From assembly GCF_039544205.1 (NCBI RefSeq), contig NZ_BAABLF010000009.1, positions 49,655 through 113,654 on the forward strand: a DNA stretch of 64,000 nt, given 5' to 3'. Shown here piece after piece: positions 53,406-61,210 of the stretch (its first letter is position 1; each line of letters begins with the position of its first letter). The position numbers and the translations under genes were made by a program. The notes under the pieces are model-generated. The model was not told where the DNA came from. It saw only the letters and a program-made list of their open reading frames with translations, and did not search any database. The DNA is from Ferrimonas gelatinilytica. Its GTDB lineage: Bacteria; Pseudomonadota; Gammaproteobacteria; Enterobacterales; Shewanellaceae.

Positions 53406-54017
53406 TTGAACACCTCCCACTCGCTGTATGAAGACCTGTTTTCCCTGAGTATCGGCATCCTGTTGCTCTCCTTTGCTCTGGTGATGTTGAAACAGACTGG
53501 TGTCCTGGTGGGGGGCGTGGCGGGTGTGGCCCTGCTGGTACATCGATTAACGGATCTGGGATTTGGCCTGCTCTTTTTCGCCATCAGTGCCCCCTTTTAC
53601 CTGATGGCCTGGTTCCGCATGAGCCGGATGTTTACGCTCAAAAGCCTGGTGGCAGTAGCCCTGATATCCTGGTTGACGGACTTTCTCAACCACAGCATCG
53701 AGTTCCAGGGGCTGACCCCGATGATGGCTGGCGCCATCGGTGGGATCTTCTGTGGCATGGGGCTGCTGGCGCTGTTTCGCCATAATGCCAGTGCCGGCGG
53801 CTTCAATGTGCTGGCGCTCTATGGCCAGGAAAGGTTTGGCCTGCGTGCCGGTTACCTGCAGATGGGTCTGGACCTGCTTATCCTGTTGATCACCGCGCTA
53901 CTGTTCAGTGTCGAGACCCTGTTGGCGTCGACACTCTGCGTGATCCTGACCAACCTGGTGCTGGGTTTCAATCACCGTCCCGGCCGTTACCAGGCTCAGC
54001 CACCCCTGTTCTCCTGA
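53406..54017 (+). CDS. YitT-family (DUF161) membrane protein
   Basis: About 203 residues with five or six hydrophobic spans; GILLLSFALVMLKQTGVLVGGVAGVALL and GGIFCGMGLLALFRHNASAGGFNVLAL are the duplicated YitT/YczE glycine-rich patterns. Inner-membrane protein of unknown transport function. Start uncertain: TTG at 53406 has GAGG 6 nt upstream; another TTG at 53394 is possible. A clear terminator follows. Confidence 0.82.
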   Translation: MNTSHSLYEDLFSLSIGILLLSFALVMLKQTGVLVGGVAGVALLVHRLTDLGFGLLFFAISAPFYLMAWFRMSRMFTLKSLVAVALISWLTDFLNHSIEFQGLTPMMAGAIGGIFCGMGLLALFRHNASAGGFNVLALYGQERFGLRAGYLQMGLDLLILLITALLFSVETLLASTLCVILTNLVLGFNHRPGRYQAQPPLFS

Positions 54018-54030
54018 GTTTCTCCCTGGT

Positions 54031-54061
54031 CAAAACCGGGGGCGATCTGTCCCCGGTTTTG
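54031..54061 (+). terminator. Terminator after the YitT-type gene
   Basis: CAAAACCGGGG / CCCCGGTTTTG, 11-bp stem with a 9-nt loop. Confidence 0.8.
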
Positions 54062-54181
54062 ACGTTTTTCCTCTCCACGCAGGGGCATCCTCGACCGACA
54101 CGCTTTGCAACCATTGCGCGGCCAAGCCGCGGTCATAGGGCACTATGGTTACCTATGGCTGAATACGCCGTGGAGGTTGTT

Positions 54182-54610
54182 ATGAAACCCGTTCTCTTTA
54201 CCTTGATACTGATCGCAGGATTTTTGCCGCCGCCGATCCTGGCGGAGACCTTCGAGTCAGAAAACCGGGTCCTGTACCACATCGACGATGCCCGCATGGG
54301 GCGCTTTGCGCTGCACCTGGCTGCGGATCACCTGGAGTTGGATCCCCAGATCGCCATCACGGTGGTGGCCTACGCCGCCGGTGTGGATTTTCTTCTGCAG
54401 GGTGAGCAGGATCGCCAGCAGCGGCTTTACGCCTCGGACGTGCAGGCGTTGATGGCGCGAGGTGTCCAGTTTCGGGTTTGTGCCGCCACCTTGAGATATC
54501 GCGAGATCGATAAAGGGCAAGTGCTGCCCGGGGTCGTGCTCGTGCCCTCCGGGACATTCGAAATTATCCGTCTTCAAACGCAGGAGCATTACGCCTACCT
54601 CAAGCCCTGA
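54182..54610 (+). CDS. Exported DsrE/DsrF-like protein
   Basis: 142 residues with a signal peptide (MKPVLFTLILIAGFLPPPILA). The mature part shows the DsrE-like alpha/beta fold: VLYHIDDA, ITVVAYAAGVDFLL, LMARGVQFRVCAATLRYREID, LLPGV-like VLPGVVLVPSGTFEIIRLQ and YAYLKP. Related proteins bind or relay sulfur through the conserved Cys in FRVCAATL. GGAGG lies 6 nt upstream of the ATG; the frame is open further but without support. Stands alone. Confidence 0.85.
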   Translation: MKPVLFTLILIAGFLPPPILAETFESENRVLYHIDDARMGRFALHLAADHLELDPQIAITVVAYAAGVDFLLQGEQDRQQRLYASDVQALMARGVQFRVCAATLRYREIDKGQVLPGVVLVPSGTFEIIRLQTQEHYAYLKP

Positions 54611-54697
54611 GTAGCCTCAGCATATGGCGAGAAACGCACTGGACCGGGGCGGTCTTCGTCTTCATCACCGCGCTGCGTGACGGTCACCTGAGGCTAC
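54611..54697. repeat. 10-bp inverted repeat after the DsrE-like gene
   Basis: GTAGCCTCAG (54611-54620) and CTGAGGCTAC (54688-54697), perfect arms 67 bp apart. No T-run follows. May be remnants of an element or a folded 3' UTR. Confidence 0.4.
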
Positions 54698-54799
54698 CTG
54701 CACCTGTGGCTGGAACCTACTCTTCCCCGTTCGCCTCCGCCCCATCGGGCTCGGCTAAGCTCAAAGGCGTCTTACGTCAGCAGAAGTTGAGGAGAGAAG

Positions 54800-55183
54800 A
54801 TGGCGAACAGCAATGCCGTGGGCTGGTTTGAAATTTACGTTACCGATATGGTGCGGGCCAAACATTTCTACCAGACCGTGTTTGAGACCACCCTGGAGCA
54901 GCTCAGCGCCGGGGATGACCAGAGTCCCGAGATGTGGGCCTTCCCCTGGGTGGACGAGGCGTATGGGGCCGGCGGGGCCATCTGCAAGATGGCGGGCGTG
55001 TCCCCCGGTGGCAACAGCGTGATGGTTTACTTCAGGTGCGAAGATTGCGCGGTGGAGCAGGGCAGGGTGAACGATGCAGGGGGCAAGGTAGTCCGCCCGA
55101 AGATCGCCATCGGGGAGTACGGTTTCATTAGCCTGGTGACGGATCCCGACGGCAACACCATCGGCCTGCATTCGAAGCAGTAA
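54800..55183 (+). CDS. VOC (glyoxalase/bleomycin-resistance fold) protein
   Basis: 127 residues. MANSNAVGWFEIYVTDMVRAKHFYQTVF and the closing SLVTDPDGNTIGLHSKQ are typical of the vicinal-oxygen-chelate family, with the paired beta-alpha-beta-beta-beta modules. Possible roles include small-molecule dioxygenase, lyase or binding protein; no substrate can be named. GAGGAGAG precedes the ATG. Confidence 0.88.
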   Translation: MANSNAVGWFEIYVTDMVRAKHFYQTVFETTLEQLSAGDDQSPEMWAFPWVDEAYGAGGAICKMAGVSPGGNSVMVYFRCEDCAVEQGRVNDAGGKVVRPKIAIGEYGFISLVTDPDGNTIGLHSKQ

Positions 55184-55218
55184 AGCGGGGGAGGGGGTTC
55201 CTGGGTCGAGAGTATCGA

Positions 55219-55334
55219 GTTCCTTAGAGCCTAGGTACTAGGCACTAAGAGCAGGAGCTCAGAGCCGAGAACTTGGCAACCGGCAACTAGAACTTAGAAC
55301 TTAGAACTTAGAACCTAGAACCTAGAACCTAGCC
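55219..55334. repeat. Tandem 7-nt repeat array, locus 1
   Basis: Six intact heptads, TAGAACT three times then TAGAACC three times (55288-55329), preceded by about ten degenerate units in the same 7-nt phase (e.g. AGAGCCT, AGGTACT, AGGCACT, GGCAACC). Noncoding, between the VOC gene and the xpt terminator. Related to the arrays at 58.25 and 59.43 kb. Confidence 0.85.
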
Positions 55335-55345
55335 CGAAATGATGC

Positions 55346-55384
55346 AAAAACGCCACGGCGAGTATCCCCACCGTGGCGTTTTTT
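55346..55384. terminator. Bidirectional terminator before xpt end
   Basis: AAAAACGCCACGG / CCGTGGCGTTTTT, 13 bp with a 12-nt loop. Serves xpt (minus strand) and possibly the VOC gene (plus). Confidence 0.85.
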
Positions 55385-55401
55385 ATCCTTCGCCGCGGGG
55401 G

Positions 55402-55971
55402 TCAGTCCGCGAAGGAGATCCCCCCTTCCAGGGAATGAAGGCGGGCCAGCGAGTGCAGCGGCAGGCCCAGTTGGTCGGCGATGCCGCGGCCGTCCTGGAA
55501 CGATTTTTCCACCACGATCCCAAGGCCTGCCAGCGTGGCGCCGGACTGATCACAGAGGCTCTTCATCCCCAGCAACGCCTGGCCGTGGGCGAGAAAATCG
55601 TCCACGAACAGGACCCGCTCCCCACCCTGCAGATGGCGCTTATCGCAGGTCAGGGTGTACTGGGTGTTCTTGGTGAAGCTCTGCACGCTTTCGGTGTAGA
55701 GCTCGTCGTTATCGAGGATGCTGGCGGCTTTTTTGCACACCACCAGAGGCAGGTTCAGCGCCAGGGCGGTCAGGGTACCGATGGCGATCCCGCCGGCCTC
55801 GATGGTGATCACCTTGTCGATGCCGGCATCCCGGTAGTGCTCGGCGATGGCCTGGGCGCACCAATTGAGCAGTGCCACGTCCACCTGCTTGGTCAGAAAG
55901 CCGCTGGCATCCAGAGCACTGGCGCTCTTGACCACCCCATCTTTCAAAATCCGTTGTTGTAATGGGTTCAT
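55402..55971 (-). CDS. xpt: Xanthine phosphoribosyltransferase
   Basis: 189 residues, the Bacillus Xpt type rather than enteric Gpt. Converts xanthine plus PRPP to XMP. MNPLQQRILKDGVV start; EAGGIAIGTLTALAL and the PRPP loop VLFVDDFLAHGQALLG are diagnostic. AAGGAG 7 nt before the ATG. Nineteen bp after the NCS2 permease gene and apparently co-transcribed with it behind the riboswitch. Confidence 0.93.
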   Translation of the reverse strand: MNPLQQRILKDGVVKSASALDASGFLTKQVDVALLNWCAQAIAEHYRDAGIDKVITIEAGGIAIGTLTALALNLPLVVCKKAASILDNDELYTESVQSFTKNTQYTLTCDKRHLQGGERVLFVDDFLAHGQALLGMKSLCDQSGATLAGLGIVVEKSFQDGRGIADQLGLPLHSLARLHSLEGGISFAD

Positions 55972-55990
55972 CTTGATTCTCCTTGAGGGT

Positions 55991-57361
55991 TTACAGCATC
56001 AGCAGGTAGGCCAGAAAGATGACCGACAGGGCATAAATGAGCGGGTGAACGTCGCGGCCACGACCGGACACCACCATGGTAAAGGCGTAGCTAATGAACC
56101 CCATCGCCATGCCGTTGGCCGGTGAGAAGGTGAGCACGGTGAAGATCAGGGTAAAGAAGGCGGCGATGCGCGATTCAGGCTTCTCCCACTGGATTTTACC
56201 GAGGTGGCCCACCATGTAGATCCCCACGACGATCATCGCAGGGGCGACGATGGCGGTGGAGAACAGGGAAAAGACCGGGTAGAGGAACAGGGACAGCAGG
56301 AAGAGTCCCGCCACCACCACCGCAGCCAAACCGGTACGCGCACCCTGGGAGGAGGCGATGCCGGACTCGGAGTAGGCGGTGATGGAGGTGGTCCCCAGGA
56401 CGGTTCCGACCACGGTGCCGCCGGCGTCGGCCATCAGGGCTGAGCGGGCGTTGGGCACTTTACCATCCTTGTCGATGATCCCCGCGTCGCGGCCTACGCC
56501 GACGATGGTGGAGAGGCCATCGAAGAAGTCGATGATAAAGAAGATGATGACGATAAACATCAGGTCCAGCAGCTTGTCAGCGCTGAATGAATCGAAGTTG
56601 AAGATCTGGCCGAAAGAGGGGGCCAGGCTCGGCGGGGCAGCCATCCACTGCTCCGGCAGCGGCGCAAACTGGGTTCCCAACAGGGCATCACTGGTCAGCG
56701 AGAGCAGCAAGGAGACCAGGAAGGCGATGAAAGTGGCTAGTTTGATGTTTCGCACCATGCAGGCCAGGGCCACCAGAAGGCTGATCATGGCGATCGCTAC
56801 CTGGGGCTGAGTGATATCGCCCATGCCCACCAGGACGAAGGGGTTGTCTACGACGATCCCTGCGTTTTTCAGTCCCAGGAAAGAGATGAAAAAGCCCAGC
56901 GATACGGTGATGGAGAGCTTCAGATCTTCCGGGATCGCCTCGATCATGGTTTTGCGCACCTGAGTAAGGGAGAACGCCACGTAGATGAGTCCGGAGAGGA
57001 AGATCCCAAACAGCGCCTCGTGCCACACCAGGGCCACGGAGCCGGAAAGCAGCATCCCCTTGAAAAAGCCGTTCATGCTCATGCCCGGGGCGAGCATCAC
57101 CGGGTAGTTGCCGAATAGCCCCATCACCAGGGTGGCGAAGGCGGCGGCGATGGCGGTGGCGCTGAAGATCGCGCCTTTGTCCATTCCCTCAATGCCACCG
57201 AGAATGGCGGGGTTGACCGCGAGGATGTAGCTCATGGCCAGGAAGGTGATAAAGCCAGCGTAGATCTCGGTGCCCAGGGTGGAACCCCGTTGCTGGATCT
57301 TAAAGGTGGATTCGAGCACCGTGCCGTTTTCGGCGCGTTTCAGTAAGGTGGTGATGTTCAC
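55991..57361 (-). CDS. NCS2/AzgA-family purine permease
   Basis: 456 residues. Inner-membrane purine base importer. TLGTEIYAGFITFLAMSYILAVNP at the start, ATAIAAAFATLVMGLFGNYPVMLAPGMSMNG and DFFDGLSTIVGVG follow the AzgA (adenine/guanine/hypoxanthine permease) group, and TTSITAYSESGIASSQGARTGLAAVV is strongly conserved. GTG start set by the family N-terminus. Upstream lies a guanine-class purine riboswitch and downstream xpt, so guanine, hypoxanthine or xanthine are likely substrates. Confidence 0.92.
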   Translation of the reverse strand: MNITTLLKRAENGTVLESTFKIQQRGSTLGTEIYAGFITFLAMSYILAVNPAILGGIEGMDKGAIFSATAIAAAFATLVMGLFGNYPVMLAPGMSMNGFFKGMLLSGSVALVWHEALFGIFLSGLIYVAFSLTQVRKTMIEAIPEDLKLSITVSLGFFISFLGLKNAGIVVDNPFVLVGMGDITQPQVAIAMISLLVALACMVRNIKLATFIAFLVSLLLSLTSDALLGTQFAPLPEQWMAAPPSLAPSFGQIFNFDSFSADKLLDLMFIVIIFFIIDFFDGLSTIVGVGRDAGIIDKDGKVPNARSALMADAGGTVVGTVLGTTSITAYSESGIASSQGARTGLAAVVVAGLFLLSLFLYPVFSLFSTAIVAPAMIVVGIYMVGHLGKIQWEKPESRIAAFFTLIFTVLTFSPANGMAMGFISYAFTMVVSGRGRDVHPLIYALSVIFLAYLLML

Positions 57362-57441
57362 AGCGTAACCTGTTTGTTCGGTTGATCATCGGATATTTAC
57401 TGAACCGCATACGGGGCGCCCTGCCAGGCAGGGGGATTGGA

Positions 57442-57504
57442 CTGTAGTCGCAGGATTAGGTCCCGCGGTAGAAACTTCCGGTCCAAATCACCGGAGATAT
57501 ACAG
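57442..57504 (-). promoter_or_regulatory. Purine riboswitch aptamer (guanine class)
   Basis: On the minus strand the RNA reads CUGUAUAUC (P1 and J1/2), a P2 hairpin UCCGGU/ACCGGA with a 7-nt loop GAUUUGG, the diagnostic GUUUCUACC junction, a P3 hairpin CGCGG/CUGCG, and GACUACAG closing P1. The C in GACUAC stands at the position (C74 in B. subtilis xpt) that selects guanine-type ligands; adenine sensors have U. About 80 nt separate it from the permease GTG. No strong terminator is visible in that stretch, so control may be at translation or through another structure. Confidence 0.92.
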
Positions 57505-57682
57505 CTCAATAAATGTTGGTCGCGGATTCTATCAGCAGCACCATTGATCGCAACCGCAAAGCGCATTTATGCCCGGTTCGGTCACATTCACTGGTGTTTT
57601 TAAACGCTGGCGAGGGTAACGGCGCCCCGGGCGCAGTAGTGACGTATACTCGCCTTTTTTCGGGATAGAGGAGAGACGCGAG

Positions 57683-58204
57683 ATGCAGTTAATGGAGGTG
57701 GACAAGAGACGCTATCGTCAACGGGTCAACCGGGTAATCACCCTTTTCGTGGTTAGCCTGGCTGTGCTCTCGGTGGCCTTGGGAAGCTTGTTGATCACCC
57801 TGTTTGGCTATGACGCGCCCCGGGCTGATGGCTCCACCGGCAACTTCGGGCTCAACCTGATCGGCGTGTTGCTGGCACTGGCCCTGTGCAGTGCTGTGCT
57901 TCACCGTTTTCGTCACCACCCCTACCTGACCGAGGTGTTTTACGTCTGGCGGCTCAAGCAGATGATGAATCGCATCTATCGCCAGTACAAATCCTTGGAG
58001 GCGCGGGCAGAAAAGGGGAGCGAGGAGGCATTGAAGGTGCTCTGTTTCTATGCGCTGGCACAGAAACAGGTCTATCAGCTCGACGACAATACCCTCACCC
58101 TCAGCGAGGTGGAGCAGCGTATCCAGCGCCTGGAAAAGCAGGTGGCACCACGCACTGTGGAGGAGATGGCCGCGGCGTTTGAACCCAAAATGCTGACCTC
58201 CTAA
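57683..58204 (+). CDS. DUF3087 family membrane protein
   Basis: 173 residues. Two transmembrane helices (ITLFVVSLAVLSVALGSLLITLF and LNLIGVLLALALCSAVLHRF) then a cytosolic helical domain (VWRLKQMMNRIYRQYKSLE, ALKVLCFYALAQKQVYQLDDNTLT) as in DUF3087 proteins of Shewanella and Vibrio. Function unknown. GAGGAGAG 8-9 nt before the ATG. Divergent from the riboswitch operon. Confidence 0.85.
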   Translation: MQLMEVDKRRYRQRVNRVITLFVVSLAVLSVALGSLLITLFGYDAPRADGSTGNFGLNLIGVLLALALCSAVLHRFRHHPYLTEVFYVWRLKQMMNRIYRQYKSLEARAEKGSEEALKVLCFYALAQKQVYQLDDNTLTLSEVEQRIQRLEKQVAPRTVEEMAAAFEPKMLTS

Positions 58205-58251
58205 ATATGCTCCACTTTCGTGAAAGCTTTGGCTCCCTGGGCTTTTCTCCG

Positions 58252-58372
58252 GCTCTTAGGAACGAGGGCCTAAAACCGAGTTCCTAAGAGCTTTGTGCTC
58301 CACTGCATCAGGTTGCCCTCGCGAACGGTAGGGTGTAGCACAATTCGGAACAGTTATTTAGTTCCTAAGAGC
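58252..58372. repeat. Heptad palindrome plus module, left of the LysR gene
   Basis: GCTCTTAGGAAC (58252-58263) and GTTCCTAAGAGC (58280-58291) enclose heptad-phased units; a 45-nt spacer leads to AGCACAATTCGGAACAGT (58337-58354); another GTTCCTAAGAGC lies at 58361-58372, 5 bp before the lysR stop codon. An inverted copy with the same 45-nt spacing lies on the other side of lysR. Confidence 0.85.
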
Positions 58373-58376
58373 CGGG

Positions 58377-59261
58377 TTACTGGATGTGGTCCCCCAGCAG
58401 CTGGGTCATGGTATTGATAATGCGGTCGAAGCGCTTGGGCAGGCGTTGGTGGCGACGCTGAACCAGGTAGATGGTTTCCGATACCGGGTTGGTCAGACGG
58501 TGATGACGGATCCCCTCTTGATGGGCAAAGGCCGCTACCGCGTAAGCCGGCAGCACGGTAAAGCCCAGTCCCCTGGCCACCGGCTCCAAAATCAGGCCGA
58601 TCTGGTTGGAGAAGCCCCGACGGGGCAGTTGGCTGACCTGCTCAAACTCTGGAAAGTTGTCGCTTAGCAACAGGCTGGCGTGGTGGGCGCCGTCCGGGTG
58701 GTCGATGTAACCGAGATCCATCAGGGTCAGCCAGTCCGGGCGTTCCAGATCGGCGGGTGTCACCAGGTAGAGCGGCTCCTCGGCGAAGGGACGGCTGGCC
58801 AGCTCTGGGAGCTGCGCCGGGCGGGTGATCAGCCCAAGGTCCAGCTGGCGACCGGCCAGCTGGGTTTCGATGCTGTGGTTGGGGGCGAAGGCGTACTCGA
58901 TGCAGAGGCCGGGATGGGCGACCTGGAGATCCAGCAGCCCCGGGTAGAGACGCAGCCCCAGGCTGCCGGGGCTGGCCAGGCGGCAGCGCCCCTCGATATC
59001 ACTGTCCCTCTTTAGCCCCTGCTCCAGCGCATCCAGTTGAAACAGGGTTTGCTGGGCTTGCTGGTAGACCCGTTCTCCCGCCTCGGTGAGAGTGAACCCC
59101 TTGCCCTCCCGCTGCAGCAGGTTCTGGCCGAAGTGCCGCTCCAGTTTACGGATCTGCTGGCTGACGCCGGGCTGCGTCATCGCCAGTTTCTCCGCCGTAC
59201 GGGTAAAGTGGCCCGTTTCCACCAGAGTGCAGAAGGTTTGCAGCCAGCCGAGGTTAACCAT
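58377..59261 (-). CDS. LysR-family transcriptional regulator
   Basis: 294 residues. N-terminal winged helix (MVNLGWLQTFCTLVETGHFTRTAEKLAMTQPGVSQQIRKLE) and the periplasmic-binding-like effector domain (about 90-290). The target is not evident: no divergent metabolic gene is adjacent, only repeats on both sides. ATG at 59261 chosen with AAAGGTGG upstream; a GTG two codons earlier is possible. Confidence 0.9.
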   Translation of the reverse strand: MVNLGWLQTFCTLVETGHFTRTAEKLAMTQPGVSQQIRKLERHFGQNLLQREGKGFTLTEAGERVYQQAQQTLFQLDALEQGLKRDSDIEGRCRLASPGSLGLRLYPGLLDLQVAHPGLCIEYAFAPNHSIETQLAGRQLDLGLITRPAQLPELASRPFAEEPLYLVTPADLERPDWLTLMDLGYIDHPDGAHHASLLLSDNFPEFEQVSQLPRRGFSNQIGLILEPVARGLGFTVLPAYAVAAFAHQEGIRHHRLTNPVSETIYLVQRRHQRLPKRFDRIINTMTQLLGDHIQ

Positions 59262-59359
59262 AACCACCTTTAATCATTATCAGAGCATTGGATAAGTTTC
59301 TGTTGCCAGTTTCCGCTGCCCGAGGCGAGAGCGCAAGCCGGGTTTCGACTTCTTAACTT

Positions 59360-59504
59360 ACTGTTCCGAATTGTGCTTCACCCCGCCTGTTTTGGGGATA
59401 AGCGGGCGCAGTGGGGCACGGCGCTCTTAGGAACCAGGAACCAGGAACTAGGAACTAGGAGCTAGGAGCTAGCAACGAGGCTCTAGGATCTGGTTCCTAA
59501 GAGC
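59360..59504. repeat. Inverted copy of the module with a longer heptad array, right of the LysR gene
   Basis: ACTGTTCCGAATTGTGCT (59360-59377) is the exact complement of 58337-58354; a 45-nt spacer matches the left spacer at 26 of 45 positions by my count; then GCTCTTAGGAACC (59423-59435), units such as AGGAACC twice, AGGAACT twice, AGGAGCT twice, and GGTTCCTAAGAGC (59492-59504). The whole array keeps a 7-nt phase. The rest of the 400-bp gap between lysR and the photolyase gene shows no gene. Confidence 0.85.
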
Positions 59505-59665
59505 CGGAGCCAAGCCAGATCGTTCTGGGCTTATACAAACTGGGAGCCTATCCAGGACCGGCTGTTGTGTTCCTGGGCACCAAACCGGACTGTCGATAAG
59601 CGCGGCCATAGATAGGGGGCCGACCCCCGGAACGAGGCACCTCGCGCAGGGCAGGGCTCTGCCGG

Positions 59666-61210
59666 TCAGAGTTTCTCGGCGTGATCCAGGCACCACTGGG
59701 CGCGTTCCAGCACGGCGTCTCTCTCTTCATCACCGCGGTTGTCCCAGTTGCGGTAGACCACCCCGACCCTAGGATTGTTGGCCAGTTGCTCGCGGTGGCG
59801 CTCCATGAAGTGCCAATAGAGGCTGTTAAAGGGACAAGCGCGCTCACCCACTTTCTCCCCGACCTCGTAGTGACAGCTGGCGCAGTAATCACTCATCTTG
59901 TTGATGTAGTTGCCGCTGGCGGCGTAGGGCTTGGACGCCAGCAGGCCACCATCGCCGTACTGGCTCATCCCCCGGGTATTGGGCAGCTCCACCCACTCGA
60001 TGGCATCGATATAGATCCCCAGGTACCAGGCATCCACCTCGTCGGGGTCGGCGCCGAACAGCAGGGCAAAGGTGCCGGTGATCATCAGCCGCTGGATATG
60101 GTGGGCGTAGGCGTATTGAAGTGACTGGTCGATGGCATCCTTCAGGCAGGCCATGCGGGTCTCACCGCTCCAGAACCAGGGGGGCAATGGACGCCGGGCA
60201 TCGAAATGGTTGTGCTGCTCGTAGCCGGGCATGTTGGCCCAGTAGATCCCCCGGATATACTCGCGCCAGCCGAGAATTTGGCGTACGAACCCCTCGATCT
60301 GGGCCAGGTCCACGTCGTCGTTCTCCTGGTATGCGTCGATGGCTGCCTCCATCACCTCCAGCGGATGGAGCATCTTGGTATTGAGGGCGAAACTCAGGCG
60401 GGCATGGAACAGGCTCCAGTGATGGGGTGCCTGGTTGGAGAGTGCATCCTGGAAGCGACCAAAGTGCACCAGGCAGTGGCGGCAGAAGTGGCCAAGCAGC
60501 TCCCGGGCCTGGGCCCGACTCACCGGCCACAGTAGCGGGCCCTCCAGGGTGCCGATAGAGGTGACCTGGTGTCGCTCAAGCCGTGCCAGGATGTCGTCGA
60601 CCGAGTTGGCGAAGCAGAGCGGCTCCGGCACCGAGGCCCAGTCCACTTCCCGTAGTCGGTGGCGGTTCTCCTTGTCGTAGTTCCACTGGCCCCCCAGGGG
60701 CTTACCATCGGCCATCAGGAGGTTAAAGCGAACTCGCATCTTGCGATAGAAGGGCTCCATCCGGTGGGCTTTGCCCCGCTCAAAATGGGCATCGATCTCA
60801 TCGAAAGGGAGCAGGAAGTGTTCACTGTCGACCTGCCGGACCGCCACCGGCAGGTCGAGATCGCTCAGCTGGGCCAGAAGGCGGTATTCATCGGGACGCT
60901 GATACTCGAAGCGCTGCGCACCGCTCTCCTGTAACTGGGCACGGATAAGCGCGGGGAGATCCTCATACTGGGCGCTGTCATCCAGGGTGAGGTGTCGCAC
61001 CCTGTGCCCTGCGGCTTCCAGCGCATCGGCAAAACCCTTCATGGCGGCGAAGAAGGCACAGAGCTTTTGGATGTGGTGGCGCACGTACCCTGTCTCCTGC
61101 TTAAGCTCTGCGATCAGGTAGAGCACGCCGTCATCCTGTTGGCGAAACCAGCTGTGGTGGGCGTTGAGCTGGTCACCCAGTATCAGCCTCAGGGTGTGAA
61201 CCTGGCTCAT
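59666..61210 (-). CDS. phrB: Iron-sulfur bacterial cryptochrome/photolyase
   Basis: 514 residues, related to the FeS-BCP group (Agrobacterium PhrB, Rhodobacter CryB), which repair (6-4) photoproducts or signal in blue light. LRLILGDQLNAHHSWFRQ start; FAD-domain segments LGWREYIRGIYWANMPGY and QRLMITGTFALLFGADPDEV. The four cluster cysteines appear as one in RMACLKDAID and three in YCASCHYEVGEKVGERACPF. It overlaps the upstream CRY-DASH stop by 4 bp (ATGA), so they are translationally coupled. Confidence 0.92.
   Translation of the reverse strand: MSQVHTLRLILGDQLNAHHSWFRQQDDGVLYLIAELKQETGYVRHHIQKLCAFFAAMKGFADALEAAGHRVRHLTLDDSAQYEDLPALIRAQLQESGAQRFEYQRPDEYRLLAQLSDLDLPVAVRQVDSEHFLLPFDEIDAHFERGKAHRMEPFYRKMRVRFNLLMADGKPLGGQWNYDKENRHRLREVDWASVPEPLCFANSVDDILARLERHQVTSIGTLEGPLLWPVSRAQARELLGHFCRHCLVHFGRFQDALSNQAPHHWSLFHARLSFALNTKMLHPLEVMEAAIDAYQENDDVDLAQIEGFVRQILGWREYIRGIYWANMPGYEQHNHFDARRPLPPWFWSGETRMACLKDAIDQSLQYAYAHHIQRLMITGTFALLFGADPDEVDAWYLGIYIDAIEWVELPNTRGMSQYGDGGLLASKPYAASGNYINKMSDYCASCHYEVGEKVGERACPFNSLYWHFMERHREQLANNPRVGVVYRNWDNRGDEERDAVLERAQWCLDHAEKL

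Noticed and set aside
55219..55334. CRISPR-like array
   Set aside because: Units are 7 nt and contiguous, with no spacers and no cas genes.
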